Of a stretch of 64,000 nt of DNA, positions 57,161-64,000 are shown one piece after another (the stretch's first letter is position 1; the number at the start of each line of letters is the position of its first letter). The translations under genes and the position numbers were made by a program. The notes beneath the pieces were generated by a model, which was given only the letters and a program-made list of their open reading frames with translations, ran no database searches and was not told the DNA's origin. Location: contig CAZGXW010000001.1 in the NCBI GenBank assembly GCA_964529975.1, forward strand, positions 1-64,000. The letters are read 5' to 3'. Source of the DNA: JADFMN01 sp964529975. Lineage in GTDB: Bacteria; Armatimonadota; Fimbriimonadia; Fimbriimonadales; Fimbriimonadaceae.

Positions 57161-57934
57161 GTGAGACGAACTCTCGCTCTGTTGTGCGTGTTTGTGCCTG
57201 GCCTGAGCCTGGCGCAGGACTACGAGGCCGCCAAGGCCGTCATGGACGGCGCCTTGGCCGAGCTCGCGACCCAGAGCAGGCTCACGATGACCTTGACCGG
57301 GATCGAGGCAGACGGACAGAAGAAGACCCCGCTCTACGTCAGCCTGGGGCTTGAGACGTTTATCGTCGACAATCGGCCCGTGCCGTTCCTCGAGGTCATG
57401 GACTTCCGCAACAACCAGATCGTCAGCCGATCGGCAGCCGACGGCCAGAGGTTCTGGAACTACACCGTCGCAGATCGGACTTACACCAGCGCGGACTACG
57501 CAACCGCTCCGTTCGTCGGTAAAGAAAAGGACAGGCTCTACCAGAACCTCGTCCTGCGCTCCAAAGGTCCGCAAGCCTTCATCGCGCGACTAATGAAGGA
57601 CGCCTATGTGGGCGGCGAGCTTACGAGGGCGAACTGGTCGCCCTGGCGACCCAACTCGACAGTGACCTTCGATGCCGCCGGCAACGTGGTGTGCACTTCG
57701 AACCTCCCGAACCCGAGCACGCTGACCTACATCCTCTCACGCAACGCGGGCGGTACGTTCGTGCTGGACGGTGCTCAATACGTCGAGACCTCTGTGATCT
57801 CTGGCCGCACCCGGTCGACAACCTGGACGCTCACGATCACGCGCGGCCAGTATCCGCAAGGCACTTCGTTCCAGTTTGTTCCCCCCCAAGGCTCACGGGC
57901 GATCGCGATCAGCGAAGCGCGCGGCGGCTTTTAG
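57161..57934 (+). CDS. Secreted protein of unknown function
   Basis: The 257-residue protein starts with a signal peptide (TLALLCVFVPGLSLAQD at residues 4-20). The mature part has MDGALAELATQSRLTMTLTG, a beta-rich middle ISVNDRTYTSADY-like, and a C-terminal TYILSRNAGGTFVLDGAQYV. The pattern resembles LolA/DUF2092-type beta-barrel half folds that bind lipids, but no motif confirms it. The GTG start at 57161 has AAGGAA seven bases upstream. It diverges from thrS. Nothing in the context reveals its role. Confidence 0.6.
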   Translation: MRRTLALLCVFVPGLSLAQDYEAAKAVMDGALAELATQSRLTMTLTGIEADGQKKTPLYVSLGLETFIVDNRPVPFLEVMDFRNNQIVSRSAADGQRFWNYTVADRTYTSADYATAPFVGKEKDRLYQNLVLRSKGPQAFIARLMKDAYVGGELTRANWSPWRPNSTVTFDAAGNVVCTSNLPNPSTLTYILSRNAGGTFVLDGAQYVETSVISGRTRSTTWTLTITRGQYPQGTSFQFVPPQGSRAIAISEARGGF

Positions 57935-57989
57935 CCCTGTCGCCCGCCCCCTGAACGGCTAGACTCCGACGTTCCGATTCGGAATCGTC

Positions 57990-59414
57990 GTGTCCGCTGA
58001 GCCTCAAGCCCTTGAGCGGCTTCCCGAAAGTTCGCTCCGCACCGTCTGGACCCTCGCCTGGCCCGCAGTGGCGTTGAACTCCCTCCAGACGTTCAATTCG
58101 CTGCTCGACAACTTCTTTTTGAGTTATGTTGGGGCGGCGGCCCTCACTGCTGTCGGCGCGTCGACGTCCTATGTCTTCCTGCTCTTCTCCATCAGCATGG
58201 CGCTCGGTACCGCGGCGACGGCGATCGTTAGCAGGGCCTTCGGCGCCGGGACCCACGACGAGTGCGTTACGGCGAACGGCAAGTGCCTCAGCCTCTCGGT
58301 CTGGTTCGGATTCGCGTTGATGGTGCTGGCCTATCCAGGGGCCCTCGGAGCGTCCCGTCTCCTCGTGTCGTCCGACCACCCCGAGGTCCAGTCGCAGTTC
58401 GTCCTCTACGCGACCCTCTTCGGGCTTGCCCTCCCGGCAGTCTTCGTCATCCAGTCGCTGGCCGGCGCACTGCGAGGCATCGGCGACACCAGAAGCCCCA
58501 TGATCCTGAGTGGGATCCAGATCCTCATCCACGTTCTGCTCAACTGCGTGCTCGTCCTTCCGACCCGCGACGTCGGAGGAATCACCTTTCCAGGAGCAGG
58601 TTGGGGACTCGCCGGCGCAGGAATCGCCATGACCGTCAGCGCTTGGGTGTCCGCCATCGCTTACCTCGTGTGGAGCAAGAGGACCTCTTTGGAGACCCGC
58701 CTTGAGTTCCGCTTGCCCGAGATGGACTGGATCAAGCGCATCTTGCGCATCGCCATACCGGCAAGCATGATGTCGATCGTCCGCGTCACGTCCTTGGCCA
58801 TGTTCACGGTCGTGCTCAAGCACGTCGCAGACTCGATGCACGCCCAAGGTGCCCTTAGGCCAGGATTCTCCATCGAGTCGTTCGCGTTCATGCCTGCGTT
58901 CGGGCTCTCGATCGCCGCAGCCGCTCTCGTCGGCCAAAGCCTTGGCATGAAAGACCCCGACCGCGCCGAGCGCCTCGGCTGGACCGCCGCACACCAGGCG
59001 GCCATCGTCAGCCTTGTCGTCTCGGTCCTCCTGTTCGTGTTCGCCGACCCTCTCTCGCGCATGGTCTTGCCAGGCGACCTGCCCACCGCCAGACTCGCCG
59101 CCAACTTCATCCGCTACATCGCGTCGACCGAAGTCTTCTTTGCGTACGCCATGGTGCTCATCGGTGCGATGCAGGGCGCCGGAGACACCAAGCGGCCGCT
59201 CTGGCTCACCCTCATCTCCCTTTGGGGCCTGAGGGTGCCGCTGGCCGCGATCTTCGCCTGGCCAGGGGTCGTCCTCCTCGGGTTCGTCAGCGTCGACGGC
59301 CTGGGAATGGGTTCGGACGGAGCCTGGCTCAGCATGGCACTGACCCAGTTGGTCCAAGGCGTCTTCGCTATCTGGCTGTTCAAGAAGGGCGACTGGAAGC
59401 GGACAGAAGTGTAG
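57990..59414 (+). CDS. MATE family efflux transporter
   Basis: The 474-residue protein has about 12 hydrophobic segments in two homologous halves: TVWTLAWPAVALNSLQTFNS near residue 20 and ILRIAIPASMMSIVRVTSLA near 250. Family hallmarks include LLDNFFLSYVGAAALTAVGA near 38 and ALRGIGDTRSPMILSGIQIL near 160, mirrored by MQGAGDTKRPLWLTLISLWG near 395. MATE proteins expel cationic drugs or metabolites using Na+ or proton gradients. The GTG start at 57990 is taken. It is the second MOP-type gene in the window (the other at 9131). Confidence 0.85.
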   Translation: MSAEPQALERLPESSLRTVWTLAWPAVALNSLQTFNSLLDNFFLSYVGAAALTAVGASTSYVFLLFSISMALGTAATAIVSRAFGAGTHDECVTANGKCLSLSVWFGFALMVLAYPGALGASRLLVSSDHPEVQSQFVLYATLFGLALPAVFVIQSLAGALRGIGDTRSPMILSGIQILIHVLLNCVLVLPTRDVGGITFPGAGWGLAGAGIAMTVSAWVSAIAYLVWSKRTSLETRLEFRLPEMDWIKRILRIAIPASMMSIVRVTSLAMFTVVLKHVADSMHAQGALRPGFSIESFAFMPAFGLSIAAAALVGQSLGMKDPDRAERLGWTAAHQAAIVSLVVSVLLFVFADPLSRMVLPGDLPTARLAANFIRYIASTEVFFAYAMVLIGAMQGAGDTKRPLWLTLISLWGLRVPLAAIFAWPGVVLLGFVSVDGLGMGSDGAWLSMALTQLVQGVFAIWLFKKGDWKRTEV

Positions 59415-59459
59415 CAAACGCCCGGGTGCTAGACTCTGTATTCAAGAGCGGAGCCCAGA

Positions 59460-59933
59460 ATGAACGCCTCCCACCTGCACCTCGTCGTCAACCATATGCC
59501 GATGGCGTTCACTATCGCCGCGCTGTTCGTCATGCTGATAGGGTTCATCGGCAAGAACTCCAGCATCAAGAAAGTCTCGCTCGGCCTCATGGTGCTCGTC
59601 GCCCTGGCTAGCGGGGCTTCCTACTACTCCGGCGGGGCGGCTGGCGAGATCCTGGAAGAGGATCCCCGCTATCACGACCGGCTCGAAGCGCACGAAGAGT
59701 CCGCCGAAGTCACGTGGATTATCGGAATCGTCGTCGGCGTCGTCGGGCTGGCCGGACTGCTGATGGGCAAGAAGATGAACGACGTGCCGACGCCCGTCAT
59801 GTTGGGCGCGCTCCTCTCGCTGCTGGTCGCGTCCTACTTCATCGCCAAGACGGCGAACCTCGGCGGGCACCTCATGCACCCCGAGACGCGGTCCGACGCA
59901 GTCTCCAAGTTCCTCAACCCTGGCGAAGGATAG
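59460..59933 (+). CDS. Small membrane protein, DUF2231-like
   Basis: The 157-residue protein has four hydrophobic helices, starting NASHLHLVVNHMPMAFTIAA, the NHxP-type opening of DUF2231-like proteins. Later helices include VTWIIGIVVGVVGLAGLLMG and PVMLGALLSLLVASYFIAKT, followed by GGHLMHPE. The His residues in the first and last helices recall metal or heme ligation in some relatives. Function unknown. The gene overlaps the folP end by 20 bases in a convergent layout. Confidence 0.65.
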   Translation: MNASHLHLVVNHMPMAFTIAALFVMLIGFIGKNSSIKKVSLGLMVLVALASGASYYSGGAAGEILEEDPRYHDRLEAHEESAEVTWIIGIVVGVVGLAGLLMGKKMNDVPTPVMLGALLSLLVASYFIAKTANLGGHLMHPETRSDAVSKFLNPGEG

Positions 59934-60741
59934 CGTCCGCCGTCACGGCCGCCCGTTTCGCTTGCGCGACGTCGTGCACACGAATGACCCGCGCGCCCTT
60001 CGCCTGGGCAAGCGTCTGCGCCGCCAGCGAACCCTCCAACCGCTTCTCAACCGGGGCTGGCTGGTCCTCAGTCCCCAACACGCGTCCAAGGAACGACTTC
60101 CTGCTAACGCCGACGAGCACGGGATAGCCAAGCGCGGCGACGCCTTCTAGTCGCGCGAGCAGACGCAAGTTATGCTCCAGCGTCTTGCCGAAGCCGATCC
60201 CAGGATCGAGCCAGATGTTCTCGCGCAGCACGCCAGACTCCCTAGCGCGTGACGCGTGTCTCTCGAGTTCGCTCGTGACGTCGGCCACGACGTCGCCATA
60301 TGTCGGATTGCTCTGCATCGTCCTCGGCTCGCCCTGCATGTGCATCAGGCACACGGTACAGCCCGCCTCGGCACACACTTCGCGCATGGCAGGGTCGCGC
60401 AGAGCAGTCACGTCGTTCACGACCAGCGCTCCGAGCCGCAGGCACTCCAGCGCCACCTCGTGCTTCGATGTGTCGATCGAGACCGCGACCCCGTCGCGGC
60501 ACAACGCCTCGACGACGGGAGCCACGCGCGCGAGTTCGTCGTCCAGGCTCACGGGCTCCGCTCCTGGTCGGGTCGATTCCCCGCCCACGTCGATCAGGTC
60601 CGCGCCTTCGGAGACCATCTGACGCGCCCTCTGCAGCGCGTCGTCGGGACGCAGGAACATCCCGCCGTCGCTGAAACTGTCTGGCGTCACGTTCAGCACC
60701 CCCATGACCACGGTGCGGCCAGGAGGCAACGTGAAGGGCAC
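59914..60741 (-). CDS. folP: Dihydropteroate synthase
   Basis: The 275-residue protein has the DHPS signatures MGVLNVTPDSFSDGGMFL near residue 13 and LIDVGGESTRPGAEPVSLDD near 50, the phosphate-binding PVLVGVSRKSFLGRVLG near 210 and a final RVHDVAQAKRAA. It condenses the pterin pyrophosphate with p-aminobenzoate for folate. The GTG start at 60741 overlaps the stop of lysC by one base (TAGTG), so it is the third gene of an ACT-lysC-folP operon. Longer frames to 60819 overlap lysC. Confidence 0.93.
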   Translation of the reverse strand: MPFTLPPGRTVVMGVLNVTPDSFSDGGMFLRPDDALQRARQMVSEGADLIDVGGESTRPGAEPVSLDDELARVAPVVEALCRDGVAVSIDTSKHEVALECLRLGALVVNDVTALRDPAMREVCAEAGCTVCLMHMQGEPRTMQSNPTYGDVVADVTSELERHASRARESGVLRENIWLDPGIGFGKTLEHNLRLLARLEGVAALGYPVLVGVSRKSFLGRVLGTEDQPAPVEKRLEGSLAAQTLAQAKGARVIRVHDVAQAKRAAVTADAILRQG

Positions 60742-62090
60742 TACGCCGACCCCTGGACCACGAACCGCTCGTGCAGCACGGCCACCGCCTTGCGTAGTTC
60801 CGATTCGGGGATCAAGCACGAGAGCGAGTAGTCGCTGTCACTGACCTGCATCACTGGCACGCCGTTCCCGTGCAAGGTCGTCAGCACGCTCTCGAACACA
60901 CCTGGCTGCTGCATGTACTCGTGCCCGACAAGTGAGACCATCGTCGCGCCCTCCGTCACGCGGTATGGCACCGCGACGGGGGTTCCCAGCGACCCAAGCA
61001 AGCGCGTTTGCGTCTCAGAGGCGCGCGTCGGCTTGTCGTGGCGGCGTACGACGTAGATCGCGCTGCCGCCGTTCACGATAGGCACCACGAGCCCGTCAAA
61101 GAGGTCCTCGACTCCTGCGAACTGCTCGCGCGGAACCGCGAACCCGATGCTCTCCGGGCTTAGGTCGATCATGTGGAGGCTTGTGCCCTCCTTCGCCAGC
61201 GTCTCGTACACGCGAGCCTGGAACTCCTTGCGGTGCTTCTCGCCGACCGATTCCAGGTCGAACTGGACGTGGACAAGTTTGCCCGTGTGCGAGACGCCGG
61301 TGATGCGCCGCCCTGGAAACCTGTCCTTGCGCACAATCTCCGTGCCTGGGTGCTCGCTGAACGTGTTCTTGACCCAAAGCGGTACGTCGTACCGCATGGC
61401 GATCTCGGCGGCCCTTGGATGCACGACCTTCGCGCCGAGGTACGCCAACTCTGCGACCTCGTCGTAAGTCACCATCGGAAGCGTGGGCGCGTCGGCCACA
61501 AAATCCGGGTCGGCGGTCTTGATGCCGTCGACGTCCGTGAAGATCTCGACGGCCTCCGCACGGACCGCCGCACCCACTGCGCTCGCCGTAGTGTCCGAAC
61601 CACCTCGGCCAAGCGTCGTGAGTTCTGCGCCCGGCAGGCCGCCTTGCGTCCAGACGCCCTGGAACCCGCACACGACCGGGGTGTGCCCGCGCTTCAAAAC
61701 CTCGAACAAGCCAAGCGGGTTGAGCCCAAGGATGCGCGCGTTTCCATAGACCCCGTCGGTCCGGATTCCGGCCTGCCCGCCGCGCATCGACATCGCGCTA
61801 TGGCCCAGGGTCTTCAACGTATGCGCGAAAACGACCGATGAAAGGATCTCGCCACAAGCCATCATGAGGTCCATCTCGCGCTGGTCCGGCTCGACGCTCC
61901 GGTCGATGTCCCGCAGCATGTTGATCAGCGTGTCCGTGGCATACGGCTCGCCACGCCGGCCGATTGCACTGACGACCACGACCGGGGTGAACCCCTGCTC
62001 GCGCGCCGAGATCACGCGCATCGCGGCCCTCATGCGCGCTTCGGGAGTGCGCACGCTTGTGCCGCCGAACTTCATGACCTTGATCTTCAC
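60741..62090 (-). CDS. lysC: Aspartate kinase
   Basis: The 449-residue protein begins KIKVMKFGGTSVRTPEARM, the kinase signature, then PVVVVSAIGRRGEPYATDTL and the conserved ELTTLGRGGSDTTASAVGAA near 160. Two ACT-like segments follow (about 300-370 and 380-449), including QQPGVFESVLTTLHGNGVPV. It phosphorylates aspartate, opening the lysine, threonine and methionine pathways. Its start overlaps the upstream ACT protein by four bases and its stop overlaps folP by one. Three-gene coupling suggests joint control. Confidence 0.93.
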   Translation of the reverse strand: MKIKVMKFGGTSVRTPEARMRAAMRVISAREQGFTPVVVVSAIGRRGEPYATDTLINMLRDIDRSVEPDQREMDLMMACGEILSSVVFAHTLKTLGHSAMSMRGGQAGIRTDGVYGNARILGLNPLGLFEVLKRGHTPVVCGFQGVWTQGGLPGAELTTLGRGGSDTTASAVGAAVRAEAVEIFTDVDGIKTADPDFVADAPTLPMVTYDEVAELAYLGAKVVHPRAAEIAMRYDVPLWVKNTFSEHPGTEIVRKDRFPGRRITGVSHTGKLVHVQFDLESVGEKHRKEFQARVYETLAKEGTSLHMIDLSPESIGFAVPREQFAGVEDLFDGLVVPIVNGGSAIYVVRRHDKPTRASETQTRLLGSLGTPVAVPYRVTEGATMVSLVGHEYMQQPGVFESVLTTLHGNGVPVMQVSDSDYSLSCLIPESELRKAVAVLHERFVVQGSA

Positions 62091-62629
62091 TCGCCGACCT
62101 CCCCAATCCGAGCGCGGAGAGACTCGGCCAAACGCGCGCCTGTCGCCTCGTCCGTGACCAAGAGGAGCCGGTCGTGCATATCGCCCACGTGGTCGACGTC
62201 TTCCCCGCTTGCGATGACTTCGCTCACGATCCTGGCCACTAGCCCCTCCTCGTCCTGCATGTTCACGGCATGCACGCTCACGATGCAGCAGCCCGCTTCG
62301 ATCTCCGCCTTTCCGTTGACTTTCGAAAGCGCGTCTCCCAGCGCCTTGTGCTGGGCCTCTTCCGCGACGAACGACACCGCGTCGTGGGCAAACTTGAGGA
62401 AGTCGATGCTCACCCCGGCTTCGCGGACGGCCTTGAGCACGGCTAGACGCGACTCGAACACAGGCTCGGGAAGGTCGGAAACGTGCGCGCGGGTCAGCCC
62501 GCCCCGGACCTCGACCGCGTTGATGCCGCGACGTTTCTCAAACTCCGTCTCGCCGACCCCCTGGGAGTCTTTGACCCGGTCGCTCGCGTCCTGGCGGAGC
62601 GGTTCCCTCTCGTCGTCCTTGGTGCGCAC
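62087..62629 (-). CDS. Stand-alone ACT-like protein coupled to aspartate kinase
   Basis: The 180-residue protein has an N-terminal charged tail of about 35 residues, then two ACT-like repeats: GINAVEVRGGLTRAHVSDLP with FESRLAVLKAVREAGVSIDF near 60 and IVSVHAVNMQDEEGLVARIV near 115, both with the beta-alpha-beta pattern. These resemble the regulatory half of aspartate kinases. It could form a complex with the kinase and bind an effector amino acid. Its GTG start at 62629 is uncertain. Its stop overlaps lysC by four bases. Confidence 0.65.
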   Translation of the reverse strand: MRTKDDEREPLRQDASDRVKDSQGVGETEFEKRRGINAVEVRGGLTRAHVSDLPEPVFESRLAVLKAVREAGVSIDFLKFAHDAVSFVAEEAQHKALGDALSKVNGKAEIEAGCCIVSVHAVNMQDEEGLVARIVSEVIASGEDVDHVGDMHDRLLLVTDEATGARLAESLRARIGEVGE

Positions 62630-62662
62630 CTCGGGCGTGTTATACCGCCGCGTTCGAACCTG

Positions 62663-63613
62663 CTATGAGCCAAAGAGGGCGTCAGCCTCGTCCCACGCGG
62701 TCTGAGGGATATCGAGCCCGCTGGCCGCCGCGTTCTCCTCGATCTGGGCCAGTTTCGTGGCCCCGACGATCACGCTGCTGACGCCTGGCTGCCTCAGGCA
62801 CCAGGCAAGCGCGAACTGCCCCACCGTGCATCCGTTCTTCTGCGCCACCGCCTCCAATCGCTGGACCTTGCCCAGGGTCTCGTCCGTGAGAAGGTTCTGC
62901 ATGAACATGTTCGACTTCTCGTCTGCGCCACGGGACCCTGTCGGCAGCGGTGCACCGGGCTTGTACTTCCCGGTGAGCACCCCTTGCGCGAGCGGGGAGA
63001 ACACGACCTGCCCCAGACCGTGCCTCTCGCAGGTCGGAAGCACCTCGGCCTCGATATAACGGTTGACCATGTTGTACACGGGCTGGTTGCTCACGGGCGG
63101 GCTGCAACCAAGTTCCCGGGCGACATGGCACGCTTCAGCGATGCGCGAAGCAGGCCATTCACTCACTCCCCAATACAACGCCTTGCCTTGCCGGATCATA
63201 TCGTCCATCGCGCGGACAGTCTCCTCGATCGGCACGCTAGGGTCGTTTCGGTGGCACTGCATCAGGTCCACGTAGTCCATGTCCAGCCGCTTGAGCGACG
63301 CGTGCAGGCTTTCGACGATGTGCTTGCGACTGAGGCCCCGGTCGTTTGGCTCGTCCGACATCGGGAAGTAACACTTAGTTGCAATGAACAGGCTTTCACG
63401 GCGCATGCCCTTGGTGGCCCGCGCAAGCGCCTTCTCGGCCTCGCCACGGTTGTACACGTCAGCCGTGTCGAAGAAGTTGATGCCCAGTTCGAAGGCGCGG
63501 TGGACGATCGCTGAGGTCGTGTCGTCGTCGATCGAGCGTCCGTGAGTCAGCCAGCCGCCAAGGGCGACCTCGCTGACCTTCACACCCCACTTGCCCAACT
63601 GCCTGTAGTTCAT
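62663..63613 (-). CDS. Aldo/keto reductase
   Basis: The 316-residue protein has the AKR (beta/alpha)8 signatures: GINFFDTADVYNRGEAEKAL near residue 48 with the catalytic Asp and Tyr, the Lys in SLFIATKCYFP near 80, and YVDLMQCHRNDPS near 120 with the His. FSPLAQGVLTGKYKPG and SVIVGATKLAQIEENAAA near 280 are also typical. The family reduces aldehydes and ketones with NADPH; the subclass resembles voltage-gated channel beta subunits. The gene ends 33 bases before the ACT gene start and may share its transcript. It follows a gene that crosses the window's right edge. Confidence 0.87.
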   Translation of the reverse strand: MNYRQLGKWGVKVSEVALGGWLTHGRSIDDDTTSAIVHRAFELGINFFDTADVYNRGEAEKALARATKGMRRESLFIATKCYFPMSDEPNDRGLSRKHIVESLHASLKRLDMDYVDLMQCHRNDPSVPIEETVRAMDDMIRQGKALYWGVSEWPASRIAEACHVARELGCSPPVSNQPVYNMVNRYIEAEVLPTCERHGLGQVVFSPLAQGVLTGKYKPGAPLPTGSRGADEKSNMFMQNLLTDETLGKVQRLEAVAQKNGCTVGQFALAWCLRQPGVSSVIVGATKLAQIEENAAASGLDIPQTAWDEADALFGS

Positions 63614-63622
63614 GCGCAGAGT

Positions 63623-64000
63623 CTAGCGCACGAACTCGCCTAGTGCCGCCCGCTCGAAGTCGGAGACGTCCTTGACCAGGCCCTTGTTCGCCGCGTCGGC
63701 GAGGAGCAGTTTCCACTTGTGGTTGAGGTCTTTCGACATCTCGGCCCACTCCTGCTCGGTGTAGGGCTCCTGGTTGCTCAAGGCGTCGCGAAAACGCTTG
63801 TCGCTGAACACGAGGTTGACGTATGCGTGCGTGAACCCGAGTTCCTTCATCTTCGCGGCATACTCCTCGCCAGAACTCAGGCTCTCGTAGGGGATGAACA
63901 TCGAATGCCCCGGGTTAGCCCAGAAGTACGGCACGTCCAAGTAGAACCCGAACACCTCGTCGTACAGTGCGACCTTGCTGCCTACCGGCAGGGCGTTCAT
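63623..64000 (-). CDS. C-terminal part of a membrane glycosyltransferase-like protein
   Basis: The 125 residues seen are soluble: LPVGSKVALYDEVFGFYLDV, then PYFWANPGHSMFIPYESLSS and HAYVNLVFSDKRFRDALSNQ. The pattern of a GARVLLLGEARGFYLD-like strand with a later W-NPGH motif recalls the C-terminal domain of dolichyl-phosphate-mannose-type transferases of the PMT/DUF2029 kind. The upstream membrane portion is beyond position 64000, so the ATG at 64000 may be internal. The stop is at 63623-63625. Function beyond this is not claimed. Confidence 0.55.
   Translation of the reverse strand: MNALPVGSKVALYDEVFGFYLDVPYFWANPGHSMFIPYESLSSGEEYAAKMKELGFTHAYVNLVFSDKRFRDALSNQEPYTEQEWAEMSKDLNHKWKLLLADAANKGLVKDVSDFERAALGEFVR

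Noticed and set aside
57909..59417. A 502-residue frame on the minus strand
   Set aside because: It is the antisense shadow of the MATE gene at 57990. Its composition (His/Asp/Glu/Gly-rich, no motifs) is the usual antisense result of high-GC codon use.

Overview
The window is a dense stretch of high-GC bacterial chromosome, probably a metagenome-assembled scaffold, because 100 N's interrupt it at 7126-7225. The mix suggests an Armatimonadota lineage of the Fimbriimonadia type (inference). It carries many large proteins with a type IV prepilin-like N-terminus (FTLIELLVVIAII), some with an H-x-DG-like end typical of DUF1559-like families. It also has a TTG- and GTG-tolerant start usage, an LCP cell-envelope enzyme and scattered housekeeping operons. 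No phage, insertion sequence, CRISPR array or rRNA was seen.

Layout. 1-9050 is mixed accessory material: HD-GYP phosphodiesterase, K+/H+ antiporter, DUF1801 and DinB-like proteins that each carry an in-frame palindromic repeat, an RRM protein, a fatty acid hydroxylase, an SDR cut by the gap, and an M28 peptidase. 9100-19500 holds a MATE-like exporter, ornithine aminotransferase, NhaA, a GH26-like hydrolase, three pilin-like proteins, an LCP enzyme and PEP carboxykinase. 19580-29200 holds PCD, chorismate synthase, an orphan pstB with a Pho-box-like repeat, Gfo/Idh, an ECF sigma/anti-sigma pair, a GH127 arabinofuranosidase, a beta-CASP nuclease, mtnP and a divergent DprA-like protein. 29180-38890 is a mostly leftward housekeeping block: HMCES, a large secreted protein, purB, and the conserved order ffs-dnaX-ybaB-recR followed by purD. 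38926-44773 holds an ABC export system with a TPR-like partner and trpDCF. 44819-51551 is the complex I run nuoA-C-D-E-F, interrupted by two near-identical prepilin genes and a small lipoprotein gene, and with no nuoB. 51595-55119 has tRNA-Arg(CCG) and more prepilin/lipoprotein pairs. 55193-64000 holds thrS, a MATE exporter, folP, lysC with a separate ACT protein, an aldo/keto reductase and a glycosyltransferase end.

The most distinctive signal is the set of prepilin-like proteins of about 284-299 residues that share a C-terminal SIYxWDxN ending. Three of the four are followed directly by a 63-72 residue lipoprotein gene. Two of these lipoproteins share a TETTQDQVEKDA block. The pattern looks like a repeated cell-surface module that has duplicated recently and undergone gene conversion. 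Other points worth a second look are the in-frame palindromic repeats, two Shine-Dalgarno sites buried in hairpins, and the ACT-lysC-folP operon.
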